Shown one piece after another: positions 10,120 through 19,461 of a stretch of DNA of 64,000 nucleotides. Under the pieces are notes generated by a model, which had not been told where the DNA came from, did no database searches, and saw nothing but the letters and a program-made list of their open reading frames with translations. The DNA is taken from positions 190,326 to 254,325 of the forward strand of contig NZ_JAJNCT010000025.1 of the NCBI RefSeq assembly GCF_021026195.1, in the 5' to 3' direction. The position numbers and the translations under genes are program-made. This DNA is from Comamonas koreensis. Its GTDB lineage: Bacteria > Pseudomonadota > Gammaproteobacteria > Burkholderiales > Burkholderiaceae_C. Numbering within the stretch: the stretch's first letter is position 1; each line of letters starts with the position of its first letter.

Positions 10120-11386
10120 TTTTGCCTGGCACGCGATCAACGCTGCGGGCGAGCAGGTTCGCGGCACTTTCCAAGCGCCCAATGCGGCGGCGGTGCAAAA
10201 GCACCTGCGCGCGCAAAAGCTCACGCCGGTGCGCATTGTGGATGCGGCAGATGCTGCCGCGCTGATGCCGGCCAGCGCCAAGGCTGCAGGCGCCAAGCCG
10301 GCTGCTGCCAGTGCCATTGGCAAGGCCAAGGCACCCAAGTCGCAAAAGGGCCCCGCCAAGGCAGCCGATGTGCTGGCGATGACATCGGAGCTGTCGATCA
10401 TGCTCAAGGCCGGTCTGGCGCTGGACAACGCGCTGCGCGTGCTGATCGACATGGCCTTCAAGGACAGCATGCGCGAGCTGCTGACCGGCGTGCTCGAAGC
10501 CGTCAAGGGCGGGGTGCCGCTGTCCAAGGCGCTGATGGTGCACCAGGAGCTGTTTGGCGATTTCTACATCAACATGGTGCGCTCGGGCGAGGCCAGCGGC
10601 CAGATGTCAGCCGTGTTGCAGCGCTTGGTGGAGCATCTGGAGCGCCAGCGCGCGCTCAAGGAAAGCGTGGTCTCGGCCACCATCTACCCGATGATTCTGG
10701 TGGCGGTCGCGATTCTGTCGCTGATCGCGATGCTGGGCTTTGTGGTGCCGCAGTTCGAGAAACTGTTCACCGACATGGGTGATGCCCTGCCCACGCCGAC
10801 CAAGATCGTGATGACCATGGGCCAGGTGTTCCGCAAGAACGGCTGGGTGGTGTTGCTCGGTGGTGCCGCCGTGGTTTATGTGATGCGCAGCTGGTTGCGT
10901 TCGCCCAAGGGCCGGTTGTGGTGGCAGGGTGTGTTGCTGCGCATGCCGATTCTGGGGCGCCTGGCGCTCAAGTACCAGCTGACCTTGTATTCGCGCTCGC
11001 TGGGCACCTTGCTGGGCAATGGTGTGCCGTTGCTGACGGCACTGCATATTGCGACCGATACGGTCAGCAACCGCCTGATCCAGGCGGAGCTGGCCAAGAT
11101 TCCACCCATCGTCAAGGAAGGCGGAAAGATGGTGCAGGCGATGAACACCACGACGGTGTTCGAGCCGCTGGCGGTGAACCTGGTGCGCGTCGGTGAAGAG
11201 ACCGGGCGCCTGGGATCGATGATGCTGGAGTTGTCGAATATTTTGAACCGCGAGGTGGAAACCGGCATCAAACGCGCCCTGACCATGATCGAGCCAGTGT
11301 TGATTCTGGTGCTGGGCATCATGATTGCCTCCATCATTGTTTCTATCTTGATGGGCATTCTGTCCGTCAACGATCTGGCTGCTTAA
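10112..11386 (+). CDS. gspF: Type II secretion inner-membrane platform protein GspF
   Basis: GspF is the polytopic core of the inner-membrane platform and contacts GspE and GspL. Two GspF domains (~80-205 and ~285-410) each end in membrane spans ('TIYPMILVAVAILSLIAMLG', then 'MIEPVLILVLGIMIASIIV'). The first 20 residues ('MADFAWHAINAAGEQVRG') are the usual family start. An Ala/Lys/Pro-rich linker at ~50-85 is longer than in many homologues (424 aa total). The start overlaps the end of gspE. Confidence 0.95.
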   Translation: MADFAWHAINAAGEQVRGTFQAPNAAAVQKHLRAQKLTPVRIVDAADAAALMPASAKAAGAKPAAASAIGKAKAPKSQKGPAKAADVLAMTSELSIMLKAGLALDNALRVLIDMAFKDSMRELLTGVLEAVKGGVPLSKALMVHQELFGDFYINMVRSGEASGQMSAVLQRLVEHLERQRALKESVVSATIYPMILVAVAILSLIAMLGFVVPQFEKLFTDMGDALPTPTKIVMTMGQVFRKNGWVVLLGGAAVVYVMRSWLRSPKGRLWWQGVLLRMPILGRLALKYQLTLYSRSLGTLLGNGVPLLTALHIATDTVSNRLIQAELAKIPPIVKEGGKMVQAMNTTTVFEPLAVNLVRVGEETGRLGSMMLELSNILNREVETGIKRALTMIEPVLILVLGIMIASIIVSILMGILSVNDLAA

Positions 11387-11413
11387 TTTTTAATACTGCA
11401 AGGAGAGCCCGCC

Positions 11414-11845
11414 ATGAAGGCCTTATTCACCCAAAAGTCGCCACGCAAGAGCCGTGGTTTTACCTTGATCGAACTGCTGGTGGTGCTGGCCATCCTGACC
11501 TTGCTGGCCGGTTTGGTCGGCCCCAAGGTGCTGAGCCAGTTGGGCGGCGCCAAGTCCAAGACCGCAGGCGTGCAGATTGCTGACCTGCAAAAGGCGCTGG
11601 ATATTTTCAAGCTCGACACCGGCCGCTACCCGACCACCGAAGAAGGTCTTGAAGCACTGGCCAAGCAGCCGGGCAATGTGCGCGGCTGGAACGGCCCGTA
11701 TCTGTCGGGTGGCGTGCCCAATGACCCCTGGAACAACCCTTACCGCTACAGCTACAACGGTGGCCGGGTCGATATCCTGTCTTTGGGTGCCGATGGCCAG
11801 CCTGGTGGCGAAGGCGAAGCCGCCGACGTGCGCAACGCACAGTAA
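11414..11845 (+). CDS. gspG: Major pseudopilin GspG
   Basis: GspG polymerises into the pseudopilus. The prepilin site is 'SRG/FTLIELLVVLAILTLLAG', with Glu at +5 and the hydrophobic helix after it. The C-terminal half carries the calcium-loop region typical of GspG ('YPTTEEGLEALAKQP', 'DPWNNPYRY', 'ILSLGADGQPGGEGEAAD'). The 143-aa length is right. A strong AGGAG lies upstream of ATG 11414, fitting its need for more product than the minor pseudopilins. No prepilin peptidase gene is present in the window, so a pilD elsewhere must process it. Confidence 0.96.
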   Translation: MKALFTQKSPRKSRGFTLIELLVVLAILTLLAGLVGPKVLSQLGGAKSKTAGVQIADLQKALDIFKLDTGRYPTTEEGLEALAKQPGNVRGWNGPYLSGGVPNDPWNNPYRYSYNGGRVDILSLGADGQPGGEGEAADVRNAQ

Positions 11846-11885
11846 TCTGGCTTGCGCTGCTCTTACGATCTGAACAGGAATTCCC

Positions 11886-12383
11886 GTGCCGACTGCCTTG
11901 CCATGGCTGAGCCGACACCCGCGCGCCACGAAGCGCCCAGCAGCCCATCAAGGCTTTACCTTGATCGAGCTGATGGTGGTGTTTGCCATCATGGCCTTGG
12001 TGGTGGCAATGGCGCCGGTCGCCTATGACCGGCTCAAGGACGGGGTCCAGTACCGCGACACTGTGCGCACGATGATCAGCCAGCTGCGCTCCGCCCGCTA
12101 CATTGCCGTGTCGCAAGGGGAGCCGGTGCGCTTTACCGTGGATCTGCAGACCCGGCACTATGGCTTCACGGGCTCCGAGAAGGACATTCCCGAGACGGTT
12201 GATCTGCGTGCCACGGTGGCGGATCGGGAGTTTGTGCCCAACAGCTCCGCCTCGATCGTGTTCCTGGCCTCCGGCGGCTCTACCGGCGGCAGTGTGGAAA
12301 TTCTGCGCAAGAACGGCGCCGGCACGCGGCTGCGGGTGGACTGGCTATCGGGCCGGGTCACCCAGGAGCCCTTGTTCCAATGA
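11886..12383 (+). CDS. gspH: Minor pseudopilin GspH
   Basis: This 165-residue protein has a prepilin cleavage motif 'HQG/FTLIELMVVFAIMALV' after an unusually long ~22-residue leader, then a beta-rich GspH domain ('SQLRSARYIAVSQGEPVRFTV'). GspH belongs to the pseudopilus tip complex with I, J and K. It starts with GTG at 11886, with AGGA upstream. Its stop overlaps the gspI ATG by four bases. Sequence variability of the family makes H less certain than G, but position and domain agree. Confidence 0.9.
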   Translation: MPTALPWLSRHPRATKRPAAHQGFTLIELMVVFAIMALVVAMAPVAYDRLKDGVQYRDTVRTMISQLRSARYIAVSQGEPVRFTVDLQTRHYGFTGSEKDIPETVDLRATVADREFVPNSSASIVFLASGGSTGGSVEILRKNGAGTRLRVDWLSGRVTQEPLFQ

Positions 12384-12820
12384 GGGCGCTGTCGTCTCTG
12401 TCCCAACGCCCCCGTCGGCAGCAAGGTATGACCTTGCTGGAGATTCTGGTGGCGCTGTCCATCATGGCGATCTCGCTGGGCATGATCTACCGCGCCACCG
12501 GCAGCAACGCGCGCAGCGTCGGTGATCTGGACCGCTACCAATATGCGGTGCAGCTGGCGCAGTCCATCATGGATTCGCGCGATTCCGTCTATGAAAGCGG
12601 CTGGAACGAGTCAGGCGACAGTAATGGTTACCACTGGAGTGTGCAAAGCGCACCGTTCAAGACTGGCGTGGATGAAAGTCCGAACATCCCCGTACTGCAT
12701 GAGGTGCACATCAGTGTGAACTGGGCCGAGGGCGACCGCCCTCGCGTGTTCGAGCTCACTACTTTGCGGGCACAGCGCCGCCCACCTGATCCGGCAGAGA
12801 ATGTGGTGCCTGCAGGATGA
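12380..12820 (+). CDS. gspI: Minor pseudopilin GspI
   Basis: The prepilin motif 'QQG/MTLLEILVALSIMAISLG' with Glu at +5 and the C-terminal strand 'VHISVNWAEGDRPRVFELTTL' identify GspI, which nucleates the pseudopilus tip with J and K. The length is 146 aa. ATGA-type overlaps at both ends (with gspH and gspJ) imply coupled translation. Confidence 0.92.
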   Translation: MRALSSLSQRPRRQQGMTLLEILVALSIMAISLGMIYRATGSNARSVGDLDRYQYAVQLAQSIMDSRDSVYESGWNESGDSNGYHWSVQSAPFKTGVDESPNIPVLHEVHISVNWAEGDRPRVFELTTLRAQRRPPDPAENVVPAG

Positions 12821-13533
12821 GCCGCATTTCTACACTTCTCCCCCAGCGCGGCCATCCTGGCCAGCGTCTCCTGGCTTCCGGCTTCACGTTGGTGGAGATG
12901 CTGGTCGCCATGTCCTTGCTGTCGCTGATCGTACTGGGTCTGGCTGGCGCGATGGGCACCATGGGCCGCACGGAGACCAGCATCGACAGCCGGCTCGAAC
13001 GCATGGACGAGTCGCGCGCCAGCACCGATTTTCTACGTGCCGTCCTGGGCCGCATTTCCGCCAAACGGGTGCAGGGCCTGCAGCAACAGGGCATGCTCAG
13101 TGCCGCGCCCTCGACATTTTTCTTTGAAGGTGCGGGCCAATCGATGACCTGGGTGGGTGTAATGCCTGCACGTTATGGCGTGGGTGGCCGTTACCATTTC
13201 CGGCTGACCATGGGCAGCTACGAGGGCGCGCCTGCCGTCATCTTGAGCTACCTGCCATGGATCGATACACAGACGCTGCCCGACTGGGGCGCGGCGCAGA
13301 CCTATCCACTGCTGATGCATGCGACGGGTTTGTCTTTTCAGTACCTGGATGGTGCGATGGATCCACCTCAGTGGGGAAGCGACTGGGCTGCGGTTGACCG
13401 TTTGCCGCAGGCGGTGCAGGTGGTGATGACCACCGAGACCTCGGTGCTGGCGCCGGTGGTGGTGCAACTGCGCGTGATGCCTGCCGGCGATCCCCGAGGC
13501 GGTGGTGGTGCGAGCCTGGGAGGCGCCGGATGA
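12817..13533 (+). CDS. gspJ: Minor pseudopilin GspJ
   Basis: GspJ is part of the I-J-K tip. The N-terminus has 'ASG/FTLVEMLVAMSLLSLIVLG' after a ~25-residue leader. The rest is a beta-rich domain ending in 'VVVQLRVMPAGD' and a Gly-rich tail (GGGGASLGGAG). The length (238 aa) is normal. It overlaps gspI and gspK by four bases each. Confidence 0.92.
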   Translation: MSRISTLLPQRGHPGQRLLASGFTLVEMLVAMSLLSLIVLGLAGAMGTMGRTETSIDSRLERMDESRASTDFLRAVLGRISAKRVQGLQQQGMLSAAPSTFFFEGAGQSMTWVGVMPARYGVGGRYHFRLTMGSYEGAPAVILSYLPWIDTQTLPDWGAAQTYPLLMHATGLSFQYLDGAMDPPQWGSDWAAVDRLPQAVQVVMTTETSVLAPVVVQLRVMPAGDPRGGGGASLGGAG

Positions 13534-14396
13534 CGCGTGTCCACTTTTACTCCCGCGGTACTGCGCTGCAAGAGCAGCGGGGGATGGCCTTGATTGCCGT
13601 GCTGTGGCTGGTCGCTGCGCTCAGCCTGATGGTGACGGGCGTCAGCGGCGTGGTGCGCCAGGAAGCCAAGATGATTGGTGTCGCCAAGGACAAGGTGACC
13701 GCGCAGGCCGTGGGTGATGCGGCCGTCGTGATGGTGCTGCAGCAGCTGGCAGCAGACCGCACGATCCTGCAGGAGATCACTGAGACCTCGGTCAATTACC
13801 AAGGCACGCAAGTAGCGGTCAGTGTGATGCCGCTCAACGGTCTGATCAATATCAATGGCGCATCACTGCCTCTGCTCACGGCGCTGATGAGCGTCGGGGG
13901 TGGACTGCCGGAAGGCGCAGCCCAGGAGCTCGCCGTGGCGGTGCTTGATCGCCGGGAACGCGCTTCGCTGGATGGGCGCCGGCCTGAGCGCTTTGAGGCG
14001 ATAGAAGACCTGATGCAGGTGCCCGGAATCGATTACGACCTCTATGCTAGACTCGCGCCCTTGATCACGGCGGCGACCTCCGGCTCGGGAGGCGCTACGG
14101 TGAATCCGTTGGCGTCGCCTCCGGATGTGCTGCGGGTGCTGGCTAACGGAGATGAGGGCATCGCAGCTCGAATCGCCGCATCGCGTGGTCAACCAGGGCT
14201 GGACACCACTGGCTTGGATGCCAACTTGGCGCGCCCTGGTGGGGCGCAGCGCCGTTACCGGATAACGGCCCAGGTCCCGATGGCGGACGGACGTATTTTT
14301 CTCGTAGATCGCAGTGTGTACTTTGGAGCCAGAACGCGGGACGGCCTGCCCTGGTACACGTTTGAAGCGCGCCAGATGCTGAAGCCAGCATCCTGA
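13530..14396 (+). CDS. gspK: Minor pseudopilin GspK
   Basis: GspK caps the pseudopilus. The prepilin motif 'QRG/MALIAVLWLVAALSLM' lacks Glu at +5, as expected for GspK, which is added last. The large alpha domain includes 'GLININGASLPLL' and 'FEAIEDLMQVPGIDYDLYARL', matching the GspK helix-hairpin-helix region. The length of 288 aa is typical. It is followed by gspL after 18 bases. Confidence 0.93.
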   Translation: MTRVHFYSRGTALQEQRGMALIAVLWLVAALSLMVTGVSGVVRQEAKMIGVAKDKVTAQAVGDAAVVMVLQQLAADRTILQEITETSVNYQGTQVAVSVMPLNGLININGASLPLLTALMSVGGGLPEGAAQELAVAVLDRRERASLDGRRPERFEAIEDLMQVPGIDYDLYARLAPLITAATSGSGGATVNPLASPPDVLRVLANGDEGIAARIAASRGQPGLDTTGLDANLARPGGAQRRYRITAQVPMADGRIFLVDRSVYFGARTRDGLPWYTFEARQMLKPAS

Positions 14397-14414
14397 TCGA
14401 AGCAAAGAACCCTT

Positions 14415-15752
14415 ATGGCAATTTCAACTGAATCGCGCTTTTTCGGGCTGGATCTGAACCAGCTCAAGGCCGATGTTTTAAAAACCTGGCGCAGGGCGCC
14501 GCAGTGGCCGCCACTGTCTTGGCTTCGGCCCGCGCAAATGCTGCGCCTGGTGCCTGCCGAAGGCACGCCTGCCGTGGTGTGGGAAAGCGGTGAGCCCGTC
14601 GCCAAGCCCGGGCGCGAGCCTGCGTTCTGGGCGGTGGAACTGCCCGAGCACATGGTGCTGCGCAAGACGGTGGCTCTGCCCGCCCTCGATCCTCAGGATT
14701 GCGCCAGCGCTGCCGAGCTGGAAGTGCAGGCGATCAGCCCTTTTGCTGCAGACGACCTGCTCTGGGGCTATACCGAGCTGAGCCGCAGCAGCAAGGCGGT
14801 TAAATTGCTCGTGGTCCTGGCTTCCAGAGCGCAGACCGAGCCCTATCTGCAAGCGCAGGTGGCCCAGCAGCTGCATCTGCAAACACTGAAAGGCGGGTCC
14901 AAGGCGGAGTCGCTGGAGCAGCCTGAAGTCTGGGTTTTTGCGCCTGAGCGCAGGCCGGTGGTGTTCCAGGGATTTGGCGAGCAAGCCCGTTATGCGCTGG
15001 GCCGCAAGCGCCTCTGGTGGAATGTGGGTGGTGTTGCTCTCGCCGCGCTGCTGCTCGCTGCGATTGCCGCCACGCCCACGGCACAGCTGCGGTTGCGCGC
15101 CATTGAGGCAGTGCATGCCTACGAAGGAATAGCTGCCAAGACTGCCGATGTGGTGGCCAAGCGCGAAACCCTGATCCAGAGCGCCGATAAGGTCGCAGGT
15201 CTTTCAGAGCTGTTGTCAGAGCGCATTGATGGCGTTCAGGTGCTCAGCATGTTGACCAATGTGCTGCCCGATGACACGGCCTTGCAATCGGCACGTATCC
15301 AGGGCAGCAAGGTGACGATTTCCGGCTTGACAGAAAATGCTTCTGCCTTGATGCAGAAGCTGAGTAACCAAGATGGTGTCAAGGATGTGCGCGCGCCCAG
15401 CGCCGCCACCCGTATCGGCGGCGGCAATAAAGAGAATTTCACCATCGAGTTGGGTTTGGATGCCAAGGTATTTGGCCCCAAGAGTGTCATCGAGGCAGAG
15501 AGTGGCGCCAAGCCGGAGTCCGCACCGCCTGCTGTTGCGGAATCGGCTGTTCAGGGCGCAGCACCTGCAGTGCCCGCTACCACGCCTTCGGGAGCGAGCC
15601 CAGGGGCACCTTTTGCGGCGGCGCCTAAGGCGAGCGTGGGCGGCGGCAAGCCAGGCCCGTCCCTGGGCGGCACCAAGTCGGGTCCGAGCCTGGGTGGCAG
15701 CAGACCTCCATCTCCTCCTCCCTCCGCTGAATCAGGAGGGGCAAAGCCATGA
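14415..15752 (+). CDS. gspL: Type II secretion assembly protein GspL with a long Pro/Gly-rich tail
   Basis: GspL links the cytoplasmic ATPase to the inner-membrane platform. It shows an actin-like cytoplasmic half (~30-190), one transmembrane helix at ~200-220 ('VGGVALAALLLAAIAATP') and a periplasmic ferredoxin-like part (~260-360). The last ~85 residues are low-complexity Ala/Pro/Gly with three 'PSLGG' repeats and a Pro-run. They would lie in the periplasm and are not part of standard GspL. The stop overlaps the gspM ATG by four bases. Confidence 0.88.
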   Translation: MAISTESRFFGLDLNQLKADVLKTWRRAPQWPPLSWLRPAQMLRLVPAEGTPAVVWESGEPVAKPGREPAFWAVELPEHMVLRKTVALPALDPQDCASAAELEVQAISPFAADDLLWGYTELSRSSKAVKLLVVLASRAQTEPYLQAQVAQQLHLQTLKGGSKAESLEQPEVWVFAPERRPVVFQGFGEQARYALGRKRLWWNVGGVALAALLLAAIAATPTAQLRLRAIEAVHAYEGIAAKTADVVAKRETLIQSADKVAGLSELLSERIDGVQVLSMLTNVLPDDTALQSARIQGSKVTISGLTENASALMQKLSNQDGVKDVRAPSAATRIGGGNKENFTIELGLDAKVFGPKSVIEAESGAKPESAPPAVAESAVQGAAPAVPATTPSGASPGAPFAAAPKASVGGGKPGPSLGGTKSGPSLGGSRPPSPPPSAESGGAKP

Positions 15753-16315
15753 TCGCGAATCGTCCTAATCGTAAAGAGCTGCTGATCTTGGTGGCCACTG
15801 TCTTGCTGGTGCTGCTGCCGTTGGTGGCGCTTGGCAGCTATGTCGTTAGCAAACACCTCTGGGCGCAGGCACGCCTGTCGGAGCTTGAACCCCGCTATGC
15901 ACGGCTGCGGGGGCTTGATCTGCAGCGCGAGGAGATTGACCAGTCGCTCGAGCGTGCTCTGCAGATCAGAGCTGAATATATTTACCCCAGCAGCCAGGAT
16001 GTGGCCCAAACCGGAAACGCAGTGCAGCAGAAAGTGCGTAGCCTGTTGACTACCGCAGGGTTGACTGTGGTCAGCAGCCAGGTGCTGCCGGCCAAAGAGG
16101 AGAAAGGTTTTGACCGCATTCCGCTGTCCGTGCGCGCAGAAGGAGATTTGCTGGCTGTCGACAGCGCATTGGCTGTCTTGAACGAGCAGTTGCCAGTCAT
16201 GTTGCTGGCCGATGTGGAAGTAAGAAACCAGGGAACCTTGCAGGTGATGAATGAGAAGGTGGCGCCTCGGTTGACACTCCAGATGACCTTGAGCGTGTTG
16301 AGGGAGCGTCCATGA
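15749..16315 (+). CDS. gspM: Type II secretion protein GspM
   Basis: GspM (188 aa) is a bitopic inner-membrane partner of GspL. A single N-terminal helix ('LLILVATVLLVLLPLVALG', ~10-28) is followed by a short coiled segment and a periplasmic ferredoxin-like domain. Identification rests on size, topology and operon position between gspL and the GspC/XpsN-type gene more than on sequence signature. ATGA overlaps occur at both ends. Confidence 0.88.
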   Translation: MIANRPNRKELLILVATVLLVLLPLVALGSYVVSKHLWAQARLSELEPRYARLRGLDLQREEIDQSLERALQIRAEYIYPSSQDVAQTGNAVQQKVRSLLTTAGLTVVSSQVLPAKEEKGFDRIPLSVRAEGDLLAVDSALAVLNEQLPVMLLADVEVRNQGTLQVMNEKVAPRLTLQMTLSVLRERP

Positions 16316-16950
16316 AGCGCTATATAAGTGTCATTTTGGTGGCAGCCAACGTTGTGCTGGCGTTGCTGCTGGCCTGGATGTGGTTTTCACCCAGTGGTGG
16401 GCTGAAGAATGTTCATTGGACGATGCCCAGAGGGCAAAAATCCAATCTGGACAATATCGTTCCCCGTTTGGGAAAGGCTCAGGCTATGGACCACAGTCAA
16501 TTTCTGGCTATGCTGGATCGGCCCCTGTTCTCGTCTACCCGGCGCCCACCACCTCCGCCCCCTGCCGCTGTTGCGGATGCACCGCCTCCGCCTCCAGATT
16601 ATCTGGCCGATGCAGTACTCACTGGTGTCTACATTGGCGAGGATGGCAAGAGTGGAGGCATCATCATTCACTTCCAGGGCAAGGATAAGTCGTTGCCGCT
16701 GCGAGGCACGCTGGATGGTTGGACCTTGAGCTCAGTAGCAGATAACCGCGTGTATTTCACCCGTGACGGTCTAACCAAGGAAATTGCCTTGCAAAAGGGC
16801 AAGCTGCAACAGGGCTACACCCCCGCTGCTGAGCCCGGTGTGCCGCAAAGGGCAATGCCACCTCAAATTGGACAGCCTCCTGCGGGCTCCGATACCCCAA
16901 CACCCCGTCGCCGTGCGAGCATAGGCGGCACCGCTGCCCAGCGCCCTTGA
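16312..16950 (+). CDS. GspC/XpsN-type inner-membrane protein with HR domain
   Basis: A 212-residue bitopic protein: one N-terminal helix ('ISVILVAANVVLALLLAWMW'), a Pro-run linker (PPPPPPAAVADAPPPPPD), then a small beta domain at ~100-165 ('LTGVYIGEDGKSGGIIIHF', 'VYFTRDGLTKEIALQKG') resembling the homology region of GspC and PilP-like proteins. That domain normally contacts the secretin's N0 domain. The position between gspM and gspD matches xpsN in the Xanthomonas operon, which is reported to act as the GspC analogue. No PDZ domain is present. The call as GspC analogue is an inference from this domain and gene order. Confidence 0.8.
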   Translation: MKRYISVILVAANVVLALLLAWMWFSPSGGLKNVHWTMPRGQKSNLDNIVPRLGKAQAMDHSQFLAMLDRPLFSSTRRPPPPPPAAVADAPPPPPDYLADAVLTGVYIGEDGKSGGIIIHFQGKDKSLPLRGTLDGWTLSSVADNRVYFTRDGLTKEIALQKGKLQQGYTPAAEPGVPQRAMPPQIGQPPAGSDTPTPRRRASIGGTAAQRP

Positions 16951-16993
16951 GCGTGGCAATCTCTATAAATAGATAGATCCTAGGGTTAGAACC

Positions 16994-19432
16994 ATGAAGT
17001 CTCCCGTATTTTTCAAGACGGCGCTGGTAGTTGCATTGGGCCAGATGGGCACGCTGATGCCGCTCCATGCACAAACCGCGGCGCCGCAGCCCTCTGTCCC
17101 GGCTGTGCAAGCCAACGGCTCTGCCCCGGTCATCCAAGCGCCAAACATCCTGATCACACCCAAGGTGGGTAGTGACGAGGAAGAGGGGTCGACCGAACCG
17201 CGGGTGATTCGCGGTACGGACAAGCTGCTGAACATTGACCCGTCTGCGCCGGTCACCGGTGGCGCGCCGGTCAGCTTCCGTTTTGAGGAAGCGCCGGTCG
17301 CCGAGGTGGTCCGCACAGTGATGGGCGATATTCTGAAGATCGACTATGTGATGCACCCGCCGCTGCAGGGCACCGTCACCTTGACGACGCCCAAGCCGAT
17401 TGACCCGGACAAGGCAGTCTTCCTGCTGGAAGCAGCCTTGCAGGCCAATGGCCTGGCCATGGTGCGCGATGCGCGTGGCACTTACCAGGTCGGCAAGCCC
17501 GAAGTGCTGCGCAGTCTTGTCGGCAACGTGCGCCTGGCCGGTGCCCCCGGCAGCATGGCGCCGGGCTATGGTGTGATCGTCGTGCCGCTGCAATACATTG
17601 GCGCGACCGAGATGTCCAACATCCTCAAGCCCATCATCCCGGCAGAAGCGCTGATCAAGGTGGATACCGTACGCAATGTGCTGATCATGCAAGGCACGCG
17701 CACCCAGTCCGAAGGCTGGATGGAGATGGTCAAGACCTTTGACGTGGACCTGCTCAAGGGCATGTCGGTAGGTATCTATCCACTGAAGCATGCATCCATT
17801 GAAGAAGTCAGCGCTGCATTGCAAATGGTCAATGGCGGCGGTGGCCAGGCTGCCCAAGGTCAGGGCGCGGCAGGGTCTGCTGGTATTTCGGCAGGCGGCG
17901 CGAGCGCTGCCGCGCAACGCCGGCCCGGTCAGGCAACGGGTGCTGCTGCCAGCGGTAGCGGCAACAACCAGCTCAGCGGCAACGCGGCAGCGGCGGCCGC
18001 GCTGCTGACCTCGCTGGGTGATTCCAATCCTTTGTTTGGTGCACTCCGTGTATTGCCCATCCCGCGCCTCAATGCACTGATGGTGATCACGCCCCGCGCC
18101 TCCTACCTGGATGAAGCAGAACGTTGGATTCGCCGCCTGGATGTCCCCGGCTACGGTGGCAGCGAGCCTGAACTCTATGTGTACCGCGTGCAGAACGGCA
18201 ATGCCAAATACCTGGCGCAGGTGCTCAACGGCATCTTTGGTGGTCAGCAAGGGGCTGGCGGAAATATGACCTCGGGTGTGGCTCCGGGGCTGAATGGCGT
18301 CAACAACAATAACAACAACCGCTTTGGCGGTGGCTTCAACAGTTTTGGCAGCACCTCTGGTTTCTCCTCGGGGTTTGGCAACAATAACGCCAACCGTTTT
18401 GGCAATACCGGCACCGCCCAGCAGCAAGCTGGTACGCCGACCATCACCGCCACTGCGATTGGCGACATCCGTGTGGTGGCAGACGAGTTCAACAACACCA
18501 TTCTGGTATGGTCCACCGGTTCGCAGTTCCGCAAGATTGAGGCATCGCTCAAGCGCCTGGATGTGGCGCCTATCCAGGTGCTGATTGAAGCCAGCATTAT
18601 TGAGGTGACACTCAATGACAATCTGGAGTATGGTGTGGAATGGTTGTTCCGCAATACTGGTATCGGAGGCCGCGACTACTCGGGTACCGGTAGCCTTGGC
18701 CGCTTGGGCGCCACAGGTTCCGCCGTCCCTGCTGCCAATGCCGGTAACTTTACCTACTCGCTGTTCAGCGGCGGTGGCGATATCGCCGCCCGGTTGAGTG
18801 CCGTGGCGGGTAAGACTCAGGTGAAGATGCTGTCCAGCCCCTCGGTGATGGTGATGGACAACCACCCCGCCTCGATTTCGGTGGGTGAGCAAATTCCGGT
18901 AAAGGTCAGCAGTACCATAACATCGACCAGCTTTTTGTCAGACAACTACCAGCTCAAAGACACGGGTGTGATCCTGAATGTCACACCTTCCGTGAACTCT
19001 GGAAATATGGTCAGTCTCCAGATTGACCAGTCGGTGATCGACAGCGCTGGCCTAGATACTGCGTCGCAACAGACCAAGTTCTCCAACCGTCAACTGACCA
19101 GCAAGCTGGCGGTACGGTCAGGTGAATCAATTGTTATGGGTGGTTTGATCAGGGATCGGAATGAAGATACTGATTCGGGCATTCCTTTATTGAAAGATAT
19201 CCCGATCATCGGCAAGGCCTTCAGCACCACGACAAGAGATTCGAGGCGTACGGAACTTCTGCTGGTCATGACACCTCGTGTCGTACGCACCGATGTGGAT
19301 GTGCGCGAAGTCAGTGAAGAGCTGCGTGACCGTCTGCGCGGCTTGAACGATGACGATCTGCTGATGCGCGCCAACAATGCGCCGGCCCCCGTGTCCCGTG
19401 TCGCACCTGTGCAGCCGGTGCAGGCCCAGTAA
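16994..19432 (+). CDS. gspD: Type II secretion outer-membrane secretin GspD
   Basis: GspD forms the outer-membrane channel. It has a signal peptide (~1-27, 'LMPLHAQTAA'), N0 (~95-165), N1-N3 domains, and a C-terminal secretin domain (~520-780; 'VLIEASIIEVTL', 'VKMLSSPSVMVMDNHPASISVGEQIPV', 'GGLIRDRNEDTDSGIPLLKDIPIIG'). Two low-complexity inserts are visible, an Ala/Gly-rich one at ~280-335 and an Asn/Gly/Phe-rich one at ~415-475. At 812 residues it is on the long side. It is the last gsp gene, again as in Xps operons. A small lipoprotein gene follows after 29 bases. Confidence 0.95.
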   Translation: MKSPVFFKTALVVALGQMGTLMPLHAQTAAPQPSVPAVQANGSAPVIQAPNILITPKVGSDEEEGSTEPRVIRGTDKLLNIDPSAPVTGGAPVSFRFEEAPVAEVVRTVMGDILKIDYVMHPPLQGTVTLTTPKPIDPDKAVFLLEAALQANGLAMVRDARGTYQVGKPEVLRSLVGNVRLAGAPGSMAPGYGVIVVPLQYIGATEMSNILKPIIPAEALIKVDTVRNVLIMQGTRTQSEGWMEMVKTFDVDLLKGMSVGIYPLKHASIEEVSAALQMVNGGGGQAAQGQGAAGSAGISAGGASAAAQRRPGQATGAAASGSGNNQLSGNAAAAAALLTSLGDSNPLFGALRVLPIPRLNALMVITPRASYLDEAERWIRRLDVPGYGGSEPELYVYRVQNGNAKYLAQVLNGIFGGQQGAGGNMTSGVAPGLNGVNNNNNNRFGGGFNSFGSTSGFSSGFGNNNANRFGNTGTAQQQAGTPTITATAIGDIRVVADEFNNTILVWSTGSQFRKIEASLKRLDVAPIQVLIEASIIEVTLNDNLEYGVEWLFRNTGIGGRDYSGTGSLGRLGATGSAVPAANAGNFTYSLFSGGGDIAARLSAVAGKTQVKMLSSPSVMVMDNHPASISVGEQIPVKVSSTITSTSFLSDNYQLKDTGVILNVTPSVNSGNMVSLQIDQSVIDSAGLDTASQQTKFSNRQLTSKLAVRSGESIVMGGLIRDRNEDTDSGIPLLKDIPIIGKAFSTTTRDSRRTELLLVMTPRVVRTDVDVREVSEELRDRLRGLNDDDLLMRANNAPAPVSRVAPVQPVQAQ

Positions 19433-19461
19433 AGAACCAATCTGTTGTAAAGATATTGAAA

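Noticed and set aside
16757..18892. A 711-codon open frame antisense to gspD
   Set aside because: It overlaps gspD and the gene before it almost completely and shows no recognisable domain.
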